From contig NZ_CBDCWX010000004.1 of NCBI RefSeq assembly GCF_965223525.1, positions 372,001 to 436,000 on the forward strand: 64,000 nucleotides of DNA, given 5' to 3'. The notes under the pieces were generated by a model that saw nothing but the letters and a program-made list of their open reading frames with translations, was not told the origin of the DNA and made no database searches. This document shows, in pieces, positions 1 through 9,247 of this stretch; position 1 is the first letter of the stretch, and every line of letters begins with the position of its first letter. This DNA is from Leptofilum sp965223525 (GTDB taxonomy: Bacteria; Chloroflexota; Anaerolineae; Promineifilales; Promineifilaceae). The position numbers and the translations under genes were made by a program.

Positions 1-1
1 T

Positions 2-2941
2 TGGCTCATCATCGCCCTAATGATAAACGTTGCTTCGCAAGGGCTGTTTATGTTTTTTGCCCGCACGCCATTTGATGCTTTGTTTGATACGGCCGTCCTG
101 CTCAAGCAAATCGGCTACCTATGCGTTTTGGTAGGATTGCTCTCTAGCATGTATACCATTTTCAATGAGGCAGAAGAAGCTGCTAGAAGCCAGCGCAATG
201 TCAACGAAGCCCTACAGCGCGAAATTGTAGAACGTAAACGCGCTGAAGCCGCGGAACAAGAACATCGCAACCTCGCCGAGGCACTGCGGCAAGTCGGTTT
301 GGCTTTAAATTCCACCCTGGATTTTGACCTGCTGCTCAACAACTTTCTGGATCAGATTGGCCCGGTTCTCCGGTATGACACGGCCAATATCATGCTGGTA
401 CACAAAGATGAGATCGAAATTGTCGTAACGCGTGGTTACGATCTTAGCAAAGAACTGCGCCAGCCGCGCCACTTTCATATAAATTCTCGTCCCAGCCTGC
501 TCAAAATTGTAGAAACGGCCGAACCTCTAATCATCCCGGACACTTACGAAGCAGGCAAGCTGTGGGTAGATGCAGAACTATCTCCGCATGTGCGCTCTTG
601 GGCAGGCGCGCCGATCATTGTAGAGGGTGAAGTTGTTGCTTTTTTGGCATTGAACTATAGCGAACCCGGCTTTTACCAACCTGAAAACGCCGCTCGGCTT
701 AAAGATTTTGCTATCCAGGCTGCCATCGCTTTTGAAAATGCCGATCTGTATCAGCAGTTGCAAAAGCGTGTGGCCGAACTTACCACGCTCAACCGCATTA
801 GCCAGGCTATCACCTCCACGTTGGACCTAACCGAAACCTTAACCATTATCACCCAAAACACCACCGAACTGCTGAAGGTGGCTGCTGCGTCTGTGGTGCT
901 GCACGATAAAGAAGCCAACGATTTATGGTTTGCGGCCGCGTCTGGCGAAGCCTCTGAATTTGTGCAGGGCAAGCGTTTGGCATTAGGGCAGGGCATTTTA
1001 GGTTGGGTGGCCCAAACTGGTGAGCCGCTACTCGTGCAAGATACCGCAACCGACCCCCGCTACTTTGGTGATTTTGATGAGCAAAGCGGTTTTCAGGCGC
1101 ACTCCATTTTGTGCGTACCGCTGCTGGTAAAAGCGCAACCAATTGGGGCAATTGAAGCCATCAACAAAGAAAACGGCACCTTCGACGAAGAAGATTTGCG
1201 TTTGCTTACACGTCTGGCTGTGCCCGCCGCCACCGCTATTGAAAATGCCCAGCTATTTGCACAGTCTCAGCAAGAAATTACAGAGCGGAAGCGGGCCGAG
1301 GCTGCTCTGGAAATTGAGCGCGCACATTTAGCACGCCGCGTTGAAGAACGCACGACCGATTTGCGAACGGCCAATGCTGAACTGGCGCGAGCCAACCGAA
1401 TGAAAGATGAATTCCTGGCCAGCGTCAGCCATGAATTACGTACTCCCTTGAATGCAGTGCTGGGTATATCTGAAGCGCTGCAAGAGGGTGTGTTCGGTGA
1501 AATGAATGAAAAGCAAATTAGTTCGCTGCGTAGTGTTGAAGAAAGCGGCCGTCATTTGCTGGAACTCATTAACGATATTTTAGATTTATCCAAAGCGGAA
1601 GCGGGCAAACTGGAACTGGAAATGGCTCTCACTTCGGTAGAATCGGTTTGCAAAGCAAGTTTACGCATGGTGAAGCAAAACGCCCACAAAAAGCGGCTGC
1701 GTATTCATTCTTCTTATGACAGTAATGTTACTTCCCTTGTAGCAGATGAGCGGCGCGTGAAGCAGGTTTTAGTTAACTTATTGAGCAATGCGGTTAAATT
1801 TACGCCAGAAGGGGGCGAAATTGGGCTGGAAGTTATGGGTGATGAGGAAGCCCACGCTATTTTGATTACGGTTTGGGACACTGGCATTGGCATTGCCAAA
1901 GAACATTTAGAGCAGCTATTTCGGCCGTTTGTGCAGCTAGACAGCCGGTTATCGCGTGAATATGCTGGCACAGGACTGGGGCTTTCGCTGGTGCTACGGA
2001 TGGTAGAATTGCACGGTGGCAGCGTGTTGGTGCAAAGTGAGGTCGGTAAGGGGAGCCGATTTACCGTTTCGTTCCCCTGGCACCCAACGGGCGAAAAGCA
2101 AGAGGAACTGGCTGATGCCGATTTGTTGGATACGCCACCATACCTGGGCCCCTGGCATACGGTTGTTATTGTAGAAGATTCACCCTCTGCTCAGGCACAG
2201 CTAAAGCGGTATTTTGATGCTAGCGGCGTACAGGTGCGATTGTTTGCTGAGGGCAAAGTAGCAAAGGCATCCATTTTGGCAGACCCACCAGACTTGGTGG
2301 TGTTAGATCTGTTTTTGCCAGATAGCTCAGGATTAGTCTTGCTGTCGGAGTTGCGTGATCAGCCGCAAACGGCCGAATTACCCGTGCTAGTTGTGTCAGT
2401 GATGGATGACCAGGCACGGGTTATGGAGGCTGGGGCAGATTATTGCTTGATGAAGCCGTTTACACGAGCGCAAATGCACATGGCACTCCAGGTTGTGGCC
2501 GTTAAGCGGAATGGATTTGTGCGGAAGGATGCGGCCGTTTCTCAACCCGTCATCTTGCTAGCAGAAGACCATGAAGCTAATATCATCACGTTCTCTAGCT
2601 ACTTGAAAGGTAAAGGGTTCGATCTCGTTCTGGCGCGGAACGGTGTAGAAGCGGTGGCACGGGCTGGATCGGACAAACCCGATTTGATAGTGATGGATAT
2701 TCAAATGCCAAAGATGAATGGCCTGGACGCGATTCGGAAAATAAGGGAGCATGAGGATACGGCCGTTTCCCAAATTCCCATCATAGCGGTGACTGCATTG
2801 GCCATGCCTGGTGACGAAGAAGCCTGTTTAGAAGCTGGGGCCAATGGATATTTAAGTAAACCAGTTAGCCTGCGCCGTTTATTAGAAACAATTGAGGCGC
2901 ATTTAGTAGAGGATGCCCAAAAACGGGTTGTAACTGTTTGA
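2..2941 (+). CDS. Hybrid sensor histidine kinase, 5' end outside window
   Basis: This is a membrane-anchored hybrid sensor kinase. The reading frame is open to the left edge and the first residues are hydrophobic, so the ATG at 20 is probably internal and more transmembrane sequence lies upstream. Counting from that ATG, the order is a last membrane segment (residues 1-45), a coiled coil (50-85), GAF 1 (about 90-242), GAF 2 (about 252-415), a second coiled coil, and HisKA with the phospho-acceptor His471 in an SHELRTPLN box. A HATPase domain follows with N, G1 and G2 boxes (NAVKFTP, DTGIGIA, GTGLGLSL). Two receiver domains close the protein (about 712-830 and 838-960), with acceptor Asp in VVLDLFLP and IVMDIQMP. 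The membrane part may be MASE-like. The next gene starts at its stop codon, so the two are probably co-transcribed. The ligand is unknown. Confidence 0.9.
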   Translation, partial: WLIIALMINVASQGLFMFFARTPFDALFDTAVLLKQIGYLCVLVGLLSSMYTIFNEAEEAARSQRNVNEALQREIVERKRAEAAEQEHRNLAEALRQVGLALNSTLDFDLLLNNFLDQIGPVLRYDTANIMLVHKDEIEIVVTRGYDLSKELRQPRHFHINSRPSLLKIVETAEPLIIPDTYEAGKLWVDAELSPHVRSWAGAPIIVEGEVVAFLALNYSEPGFYQPENAARLKDFAIQAAIAFENADLYQQLQKRVAELTTLNRISQAITSTLDLTETLTIITQNTTELLKVAAASVVLHDKEANDLWFAAASGEASEFVQGKRLALGQGILGWVAQTGEPLLVQDTATDPRYFGDFDEQSGFQAHSILCVPLLVKAQPIGAIEAINKENGTFDEEDLRLLTRLAVPAATAIENAQLFAQSQQEITERKRAEAALEIERAHLARRVEERTTDLRTANAELARANRMKDEFLASVSHELRTPLNAVLGISEALQEGVFGEMNEKQISSLRSVEESGRHLLELINDILDLSKAEAGKLELEMALTSVESVCKASLRMVKQNAHKKRLRIHSSYDSNVTSLVADERRVKQVLVNLLSNAVKFTPEGGEIGLEVMGDEEAHAILITVWDTGIGIAKEHLEQLFRPFVQLDSRLSREYAGTGLGLSLVLRMVELHGGSVLVQSEVGKGSRFTVSFPWHPTGEKQEELADADLLDTPPYLGPWHTVVIVEDSPSAQAQLKRYFDASGVQVRLFAEGKVAKASILADPPDLVVLDLFLPDSSGLVLLSELRDQPQTAELPVLVVSVMDDQARVMEAGADYCLMKPFTRAQMHMALQVVAVKRNGFVRKDAAVSQPVILLAEDHEANIITFSSYLKGKGFDLVLARNGVEAVARAGSDKPDLIVMDIQMPKMNGLDAIRKIREHEDTAVSQIPIIAVTALAMPGDEEACLEAGANGYLSKPVSLRRLLETIEAHLVEDAQKRVVTV

Positions 2942-2943
2942 AA

Positions 2944-4041
2944 ATGATAGAAATGAAACCCAAAATATTGATTATTGATGACGAACCATATGCTCGGCAA
3001 GCAATCGAAATGTTGCTCATGAAAGAAGCGTATGAACTGTTTTTTGCCGAGGACGCCCACGAGGCTCTGGCACAGCTTGATGATGAAATTCCAGATGTGA
3101 TTTTATCGGACGTGATGATGCCAAATATGGATGGTTTTGAACTATGCCAGCGCATCAAGCGAAACCCAAAATGGAGCCATGTGCCGATCATTTTGGTAAC
3201 CGCGCTGGATAGCAAGCAAGATTTGGCAAGGGGGCTGGAAGCAGGGGCAGATGACTTTTTGCACAAGCCAATCAACGGACTGGAACTCCGTGCGCGTGTA
3301 CGCTCCATGCTTCGCATTAAGCTGCGGCACGATGAATTGCAAGCCGCCTTGCAAATGCGACAAGATTTGGCCAACATGATTGTTCATGATATTCGCAGTC
3401 CGCTTTCTACCATTTTGATCTACTGCGATCTGTTGGAGGCAGAGTTGGATGGCGGCAGCATGCAAACTCTGGAAACGATTCGTGGTGAGGCCAATCGCCT
3501 GAGTTCTTTCCTGACCGATATGCTGATGATGGCCAAAATGGAGCATGGCCGTCTCATGTTGAGCCAGTCACTGGTGGATGTAAATGAATTGGCAACGGCC
3601 GTATGCAACAGCTACGAACCGATAGCCCGCCTGAAAGAAATTGATTTGGCACTCGATTTGCCAGAGGAAACCAAAAAAATATCGCTGGATGCTAACTTGT
3701 GGCGGCGCGTGCTGGACAACCTCGTCTCTAACGCAGTGAAGTTTTCGCCGACTGGCGGCAACATTACTTTGCGGGTGCGCTACGATGGTTCTGGCGTGGC
3801 CAGCAGCAACGGTAGTTCGCCTCACCTCAATGTGCAGGTGATTGATGAAGGTCCCGGCATTGCCCCGGAGCATTACGAGACGATCTTCGATAAGTTCAAA
3901 ATTGTGGCTACTGGGCGACGAGACGTGAAGCAGGTGGGGCTGGGGCTGGCATTTTGCAAGATGGTGGTGGAGGCGCATAACGGCCGTATTTCTGTTGATG
4001 CCAACCAGCCACGCGGCTCCATCTTCACCGTCGAGATATAA
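2944..4041 (+). CDS. Response regulator-histidine kinase (REC-HisKA-HATPase)
   Basis: This is a soluble protein with an N-terminal receiver domain (residues about 8-125; acceptor Asp in ILSDVMMP, switch Lys in FLHKPI). It is joined to a HisKA/HATPase kinase core, with His in MIVHDIRSPLS, N box NAVKFSPTGG and G1 box DEGPGIAPE. It has no sensor or membrane segment, so it probably takes its signal as phosphate from a partner. The hybrid kinase ending at 2941 is the obvious candidate because the genes touch. The ATG at 2944 is used here. A TTG at 2938 overlapping the upstream stop and an ATG at 2953 are alternatives, and no clear ribosome binding site decides between them. Confidence 0.88.
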   Translation: MIEMKPKILIIDDEPYARQAIEMLLMKEAYELFFAEDAHEALAQLDDEIPDVILSDVMMPNMDGFELCQRIKRNPKWSHVPIILVTALDSKQDLARGLEAGADDFLHKPINGLELRARVRSMLRIKLRHDELQAALQMRQDLANMIVHDIRSPLSTILIYCDLLEAELDGGSMQTLETIRGEANRLSSFLTDMLMMAKMEHGRLMLSQSLVDVNELATAVCNSYEPIARLKEIDLALDLPEETKKISLDANLWRRVLDNLVSNAVKFSPTGGNITLRVRYDGSGVASSNGSSPHLNVQVIDEGPGIAPEHYETIFDKFKIVATGRRDVKQVGLGLAFCKMVVEAHNGRISVDANQPRGSIFTVEI

Positions 4042-4158
4042 AAGCTATAAAAAGGTGCCGTCAATCAAGACAAACTGAGACTGTGTTGGCAAATCTAGCT
4101 CAAGCGAAAATCCGTTGTTCTGGACCACATCCCCCATGTGTCCTGGAAGCGTAATTGG

Positions 4159-4569
4159 CTAAACAGTGAGATGTTTTACGGTCATTCGCGGCGTTTCTAC
4201 TAGCTGCATATTAATTGCCCAAATGTTTTTGCCGCCAAGCAAAATTTTCTCGACGATCTCTACTTTGAGCATGGCGTGATGGATGCTGTTAGGCGGCCTA
4301 TAAATGAGATAGCGATTGGTGGCAGGGGATGGCCGTTTTGGCCAGCCTTGCCAGGCTGTATGCGGGTAAAATTGGTACATTTGGTGCAGCAGCGGCATCA
4401 ATTTCTGCTCAGCTTGCAAAGATTCTTCTGAAAGTAGCCCCAAAAAGTGGCGCGCTTGTGTGTTGGCATAAATGATTTCATCCGCATCATTGATTAGCAG
4501 GCGACCTGTGGGAGTATGATTCCTGTTGATGAGGGAAAATGTGGGTGAAACGGCCGTAACATTATGCAT
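4159..4569 (-). CDS. Small PAS-like protein
   Basis: This 136-residue protein consists of little more than one PAS-like fold. It has a short N-terminal strand region, then a core reading 'LLINDADEIIYANTQARHFLG', which is the typical PAS pattern of a strand, a turn and a helix beginning with Asn. A C-terminal pair of strands follows. No kinase, cyclase or DNA-binding part is attached. Its start overlaps the last 8 bases of the upstream hybrid kinase gene on the same strand, so it is probably translated by coupling and works with that kinase as a separate input or adaptor. The assignment rests on fold-like pattern only. Confidence 0.6.
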   Translation of the reverse strand: MHNVTAVSPTFSLINRNHTPTGRLLINDADEIIYANTQARHFLGLLSEESLQAEQKLMPLLHQMYQFYPHTAWQGWPKRPSPATNRYLIYRPPNSIHHAMLKVEIVEKILLGGKNIWAINMQLVETPRMTVKHLTV

Positions 4570-5986
4570 GGTTTGGCTCCTTGAAATTCGTGGCCTTCGG
4601 TTTTTTAGCTAGTAGTTCGTTAATGGTTAGGGCAAGCTGATGCAGTTGAATTGGCTTACTCATGTATTCATTAGCACCCGCCGCCAGGCATCGTTCCCGG
4701 TTCCCGTTCATTGCCAGGGCGGTAATTGCCACGATGGGCGTCTTTTCAAACGCTTTTTCACGACGCATTTGGCGAACGGCCGTTAACCCATCTAGCCCAG
4801 GAATTTGTACATCCATCAAAATCAGATCGGGTAGTTCCTTTTTTGCCCGTTCTAAGGCCTCTACCCCGCTGTGGGCAACTGAAATTCGGTACCCCCAAAC
4901 TGGCAAATAGTCAGTTACAGTTTCAACGTTTGTTTCGTTATCCTCCACCAGCAAAATCAGAGGCCTTTTTTCGGCCGTATCCACCGAATCGCTGCTAAGT
5001 ACGCCAGTTGCCAACTGTTGCCGATCTGTGTGAGCTTGTTTTTGTAACTGTTTAGAATCTATTTTTAGATTTTGGGGCAGGGTAATGGAAAAACAACTGC
5101 CAACCCCAACTTGGCTTTCTAAAGAAACGCTGCCCCCAAGCAGTTCAGCCAGTCGGTAAACAAGCGAGAGCCCCAGCCCGGTTCCTTCGTGCGAGCGAGC
5201 CAAGCTGTTATCTAACTGCACAAATGGCTTAAAGAGCTTCTCCATATCCTCTGGTGAAATACCAATGCCTGTATCCCACACCTGGAACTGAACAGCATCC
5301 CGGTCAAAATCATGAAGGACGATTAGGCCAACTTTGCCACCGGGCGGTGTAAATTTAACCGCATTGCTCAATAAGTTGATCAATATCTGCTTCAAGCGCC
5401 GTTCGTCTGTTTGACACGTTTTTAAGGTGCGATCAATGTCGGCCTGAAGCCGAATTTGCTTTTTGTGCGCCACTTGGCGCACAAATTGCATGCTGCTTTC
5501 ACATACAGTTGCCAATGAAACGTTTTGGATGTCTAGTTGGATTTTGCCAGCTTCTATTTTGGCCATATCCAAAATATCGTTTATAAGCTCAAGTAAATGG
5601 TTGCCGCTGTCACCAATGACTTGCAAAGAAGCAGACTGTTTTTCGTTGAGCGAGCCATGAATACCCTCAAGCAAAATTTCTGATTTACCTAAAATGGCAT
5701 TGAGCGGCGTTCGCAATTGATGGCTCATGTTGGCCAGAAACTTATCTTTGGCTTGTAATGCTTTGGCCAGCCTTGCGTTGGTTCTTTTTAAGGCCGCTGT
5801 TTGTGCTGTTACCTCTTTTTCCAGCAGCTCATTGGTGCGCTGAAGCTTTAGACTTTCTTCGCGCAAGCGAGCCTCTGTAGAGCCGTTGTTGTGGGTATAG
5901 GTCTGTTGTGGTTGTCTTTTCATAAAAACGTTTGTTTGCCTACTTTGTTTGTCAACACCTGAATCATAGGTAAGGCAAAATTGCAT
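4562..5986 (-). CDS. Hybrid histidine kinase without sensor domain
   Basis: The protein has a coiled coil (residues about 36-80), a HisKA dimerisation domain with His89, a HATPase domain (NAVKFTPPGGK, DTGIGISPE, GTGLGLSLV) and a C-terminal receiver (about 345-465; acceptor Asp in LILMDVQIP). The H box reads SHQLRTPL, with Gln in place of the usual acidic residue after the phospho-acceptor His. The C-terminal receiver is very close in pattern to the last receiver of the kinase at 2-2941, suggesting duplication. It is followed by an overlapping PAS-like gene. The start is uncertain: the first ATG is at 5986, an ATG at 5923 removes an unconserved-looking leader, and neither has a good ribosome binding site. 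Confidence 0.85.
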   Translation of the reverse strand: MQFCLTYDSGVDKQSRQTNVFMKRQPQQTYTHNNGSTEARLREESLKLQRTNELLEKEVTAQTAALKRTNARLAKALQAKDKFLANMSHQLRTPLNAILGKSEILLEGIHGSLNEKQSASLQVIGDSGNHLLELINDILDMAKIEAGKIQLDIQNVSLATVCESSMQFVRQVAHKKQIRLQADIDRTLKTCQTDERRLKQILINLLSNAVKFTPPGGKVGLIVLHDFDRDAVQFQVWDTGIGISPEDMEKLFKPFVQLDNSLARSHEGTGLGLSLVYRLAELLGGSVSLESQVGVGSCFSITLPQNLKIDSKQLQKQAHTDRQQLATGVLSSDSVDTAEKRPLILLVEDNETNVETVTDYLPVWGYRISVAHSGVEALERAKKELPDLILMDVQIPGLDGLTAVRQMRREKAFEKTPIVAITALAMNGNRERCLAAGANEYMSKPIQLHQLALTINELLAKKPKATNFKEPNHA

Positions 5987-6219
5987 GACAATAGCCTACA
6001 TGTATCAGAAGGGCTTGTTTGTGCAGGTAATTTGTCATTAAGAAGACGCCAACGGTTTTTTCACGGCGTTCGCGCGTTATTTTCACGGCTTGGGTAGGAG
6101 GGATATGACATAATTTCGGTAAAAGAATTGTTTTTGGCGGCAAGACGGATGTGATTGCGTGCCCAACAAAACAAAATGTATGGGGAGCTTGACTGGGTTC
6201 AGTCAGGCTGAATAGTGAA

Positions 6220-8082
6220 GTGCAAACAGATAGTCCTTTTGATTTAGAAGAACTAGAAGCCCTGGAAGAGCCAGAACGCACACGGCCGTTTGGCTCTGTT
6301 ATGCTTTGGTTGGGCGTGCTGGGATTGGTCGTCTTGTTTATCCCCCTCTATTTAATGTCTAACACGCTGGGTGGTGAAGTGGCACAACTGGAAAGCGATC
6401 TGCTGCCGCTGCAAACCGTGCTGGCCTCTACCCCAGACCCACCGCCGCAGGCTCAGGGACTCATTGTTACGCTAACGGCCGTTCACAACCAAACCGACCA
6501 GATGAACGGCATCCTGACCACCCTTGAGGCCCAAAATGTGGATTGGAACGCCGCTATGAACGCCATCAATAACGTGGATGAGACGGCGCTGACCCTAAGC
6601 GGCATTGAGCAAACTGGCAACCAGCTTGTGATTCGTGGACGGGCGGCCAACGAAGGGTTTGTAATAGAGTATGCCAGCCAGCTAGAAGCGTCTGGGCAGT
6701 TTTCGCAAGTGATCATCCAATCCGTTGCCCAAATTGCCGAACCATTTCAATCCCCTACACCGACTGTGCCGCTGCCTACGGCAACGGTTGCTCCTGTGCA
6801 AACCAACACGCCTGCGCCAACGGCCGTACCCACCCAACCACCCGCCACCCCCATGCCCACCTGGACGCCCACCCCCAAGCTCACCGATGATTACGAATGG
6901 GACGACACCCACCCCCAACCGATCTTTGTGGGCGCACCCTCCCAGCTACACAACTTTTACCCCAACTTTGATGTGGATCACGTCGTCTTTTTGGCCAAGA
7001 TGGGACGCACGTATGAGGTTAGCACCGATTTTCTGGCTCCGGGCGTAGATACCTTCCTGACCGTAAGCTATGGCGATGTTGTACTGGAAAATGATGATGC
7101 CACTCTGGGAACACTTAGCTCCAGCGTCACGGTGCAAGCCCCTGCGGACAGCGACGTAGAGGTGCTGGTGCGGGTGACAAATCGGGGCGTTTATGGGTCA
7201 GACAAGTGGTATGATTTGTTGGTGCTGGAGGTTGTGCCTACCACGCCCACACCTTCCGCCACGCCGACCAACGCGACTCCCACCCCCACGCCATCCCCTA
7301 CCCAGGATTTGCGCGATGCCTATGAGCCAAATGATGGCGACCCTAATCCCATAGCCATTGGCGAGTCACAGATTCATAACTTTTTCCCAGATGGCGACGT
7401 GGATAACGTGGGCTTTTTGGTGAAGAACGGCCGTTATTACCAAATTCTCACCTCGCAACTGGGGGTTGGGGTGGATACGGCCGTCTCCGTCCAATTTAAT
7501 GGCGAGACGTGGAGTAACGACGATTACGACCTGCCCGGCTCTGGCAACTTTGCCTCGGCCGTTTGCTTCCCTGCCGAGGCCGACGGTACGGCCGTTGCCA
7601 CCATCAGCAATGTCGGGCAGCAGTTTGACCCCAGCAAAACGTACATTGTTTCCGTGCAAGAAGTACCATTTCTGACAGTTGATCCCGAAGAGCTAAATTT
7701 TGGCACGGTGGCCCAGGGTAGCGCCAGCCCGCTGACCAAAACGTTGCAAATTGAAGGTACAGAGCCGCTGGATTGGGAGGTGACCACCGAGACTTCCTGG
7801 CTTACCATCGATGTAATCACTGGCACAACGCCGGCCACGCTCAACGTCGTTGCCGACATTTCTGGCCTGGAGGGGACCAATGAAGGCGAGATTACGCTGG
7901 GCTGGGCAGATTTTTGCCGCCAAACCGTTCCCGTCACCGTTGAGATTGACCCGGTGCAGAGCGAATTTCCAACGGAAAACGGCCGTCTCCTGCCCGTTGC
8001 CAAAGTTGCCCAGCAGCAAACCGGAGCGGTTGAATTTGTGATTGTGGTCACGTTGGGCAAACCGGAATCGGTGGAACCATAA
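6220..8082 (+). CDS. PilN-like membrane protein with PPC and BACON domains
   Basis: The protein begins with an acidic cytoplasmic tail (residues 1-25), then one membrane segment (about 27-47) and a PilN-like region (about 50-165) resembling fimbrial assembly protein PilN. Next is a Pro/Thr-rich linker (about 170-222). Two pre-peptidase C-terminal (PPC)-like domains follow (about 225-345 and 368-475), each with the YE.ND...HNF.P..DVD pattern. A BACON-like beta domain (about 485-575) completes the exported part. The start is GTG at 6220. The stop overlaps the start of the next gene by one base (TAATG). PilN normally bridges PilM and PilO inside type IV pilus machines. No pilM, pilQ or pilin is present here, and the exported domains are not part of PilN, so a pilus role is only inferred. 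Confidence 0.7.
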   Translation: MQTDSPFDLEELEALEEPERTRPFGSVMLWLGVLGLVVLFIPLYLMSNTLGGEVAQLESDLLPLQTVLASTPDPPPQAQGLIVTLTAVHNQTDQMNGILTTLEAQNVDWNAAMNAINNVDETALTLSGIEQTGNQLVIRGRAANEGFVIEYASQLEASGQFSQVIIQSVAQIAEPFQSPTPTVPLPTATVAPVQTNTPAPTAVPTQPPATPMPTWTPTPKLTDDYEWDDTHPQPIFVGAPSQLHNFYPNFDVDHVVFLAKMGRTYEVSTDFLAPGVDTFLTVSYGDVVLENDDATLGTLSSSVTVQAPADSDVEVLVRVTNRGVYGSDKWYDLLVLEVVPTTPTPSATPTNATPTPTPSPTQDLRDAYEPNDGDPNPIAIGESQIHNFFPDGDVDNVGFLVKNGRYYQILTSQLGVGVDTAVSVQFNGETWSNDDYDLPGSGNFASAVCFPAEADGTAVATISNVGQQFDPSKTYIVSVQEVPFLTVDPEELNFGTVAQGSASPLTKTLQIEGTEPLDWEVTTETSWLTIDVITGTTPATLNVVADISGLEGTNEGEITLGWADFCRQTVPVTVEIDPVQSEFPTENGRLLPVAKVAQQQTGAVEFVIVVTLGKPESVEP

Positions 8083-9221
8083 TGGATTTTGAGTTCGATT
8101 TCGAGAAAACCCCCGATTATCTGCGCGAAAATTTGTTCACAGTGTTGGCCGTCGCCATCATTGCGCTGCTGCTGATTGGCTACCTCGTTTTCACTATCCG
8201 CACGCTGGTGCCGCGCTGGCAGCAGCGGTCTGAACTGGTAGCCGCCAGCGCAACCATTGAAGCTGCCTACGCCGACCACACTGCACAGCAGCAGGCTGCC
8301 GCCGGACAGATCGAGCAACAGATTGATGCTGCCCAGACCGAATTTGGCGAAACCGCTAACAGATTCCTGACGGAAGCCCAGGCGGCCGTTTTTCTGGATG
8401 GCTTGTATGATAACGCGGCGCAAACGGCCGTTGCCATCGTGGATTTGCAGGCGCAGGCAGTGCCGCAAGGGGCGACTGTGGGTGGGGAGAAGCCCGTCTA
8501 CGACACGCGCCAGTTCCGGCTGGAGGCGACGGGTGCGCTGCCGCAGCTTAATCAATTTGTGGGGCGTATGGAGCAAACGGCCGTTCCTAGCGTAACCCTG
8601 CAAAATATGGTCATTACCAGCAGCGAGCAAGGCGATACTGCCGTACTAACGCTGGATTTGCTGCTATTTACCTCCCCGTTTTCTACTGGGGAATCTGTAG
8701 CTGACCTACCCGACCCGCTGCCGACGGTTGAAGTTCCTGAAGCAACGGCCGTGCCGCAGCCGACAAACACCCCAGCCCTCACCGCCACGCCAGACGTGAG
8801 CAATCTGGTTGCCCAGCTAGACGAGCCGTGGGCGGCCGAAAATTGGCCAGAAGTTATTCGCATCATTCAAGAGATTCGCCAGCAGGCTCCTAATGAGCCG
8901 GGCATGGCAGAAAAGTTGTACGCGGCACGAGTGAATTACGGCTATCAGTTGGCTGGTTTAGGGGATACGACTGGTGCGGCACAGCAGTTTGAGCAGGCGT
9001 TGGCCATCTTCCCGCAAGGTACAGAGGCGGAGGCTGCGCTGCAATCTCTTTTTTCCCCTGCACCCACGGCCACGCCAGAAGCCACCGTCTATGTGGTGAA
9101 GCGGGGCGACACACTTTTCTCGATTGCTCGCCGGTTTGGCTCCACCGTAGATGCGGTGAAAGCAGCCAATGGCCTCGTTAGCAACAACATCACCCCTGGC
9201 CAGCAGCTCATCATCCCGTAA
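8082..9221 (+). CDS. PilO-like membrane protein with C-terminal LysM domain
   Basis: This 379-residue protein has one membrane segment (about 19-41), a coiled-coil stretch rich in Gln and Ala (50-105), and a PilO-like alpha/beta region (about 105-205). A Thr/Pro linker and a short TPR-like helical region (about 240-320) follow. The C-terminal LysM domain (about 335-379) starts YVVKRGDTLFSIARRFG, and LysM binds peptidoglycan or chitin-type glycans. It is translationally coupled to the PilN-like gene upstream. PilN and PilO form heterodimers in type IV pili and type II secretion, and a LysM module would anchor the pair to the cell wall. It ends 26 bases from a convergent gene, with no obvious terminator. 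Confidence 0.72.
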   Translation: MDFEFDFEKTPDYLRENLFTVLAVAIIALLLIGYLVFTIRTLVPRWQQRSELVAASATIEAAYADHTAQQQAAAGQIEQQIDAAQTEFGETANRFLTEAQAAVFLDGLYDNAAQTAVAIVDLQAQAVPQGATVGGEKPVYDTRQFRLEATGALPQLNQFVGRMEQTAVPSVTLQNMVITSSEQGDTAVLTLDLLLFTSPFSTGESVADLPDPLPTVEVPEATAVPQPTNTPALTATPDVSNLVAQLDEPWAAENWPEVIRIIQEIRQQAPNEPGMAEKLYAARVNYGYQLAGLGDTTGAAQQFEQALAIFPQGTEAEAALQSLFSPAPTATPEATVYVVKRGDTLFSIARRFGSTVDAVKAANGLVSNNITPGQQLIIP

Positions 9222-9247
9222 ATCTTACATTTGAGCGTTACATCAAA

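Noticed and set aside
5463..5660. Open frames opposite long genes, such as this one inside the hybrid kinase
   Set aside because: They lie on the other strand of well-supported genes, lack ribosome sites and show no domain pattern. I treated all such frames as shadows.
6000..6219. Possible riboswitch or regulatory RNA before the PilN-like gene
   Set aside because: I could not find a conserved riboswitch core or a convincing terminator/antiterminator pair, only AT/GC-mixed sequence.
7524..8630. A 368-residue frame on the minus strand
   Set aside because: It is antisense to the PilN/PilO-like pair, whose membrane segments, domains and TAATG coupling are clear. Its composition is that of a complement.
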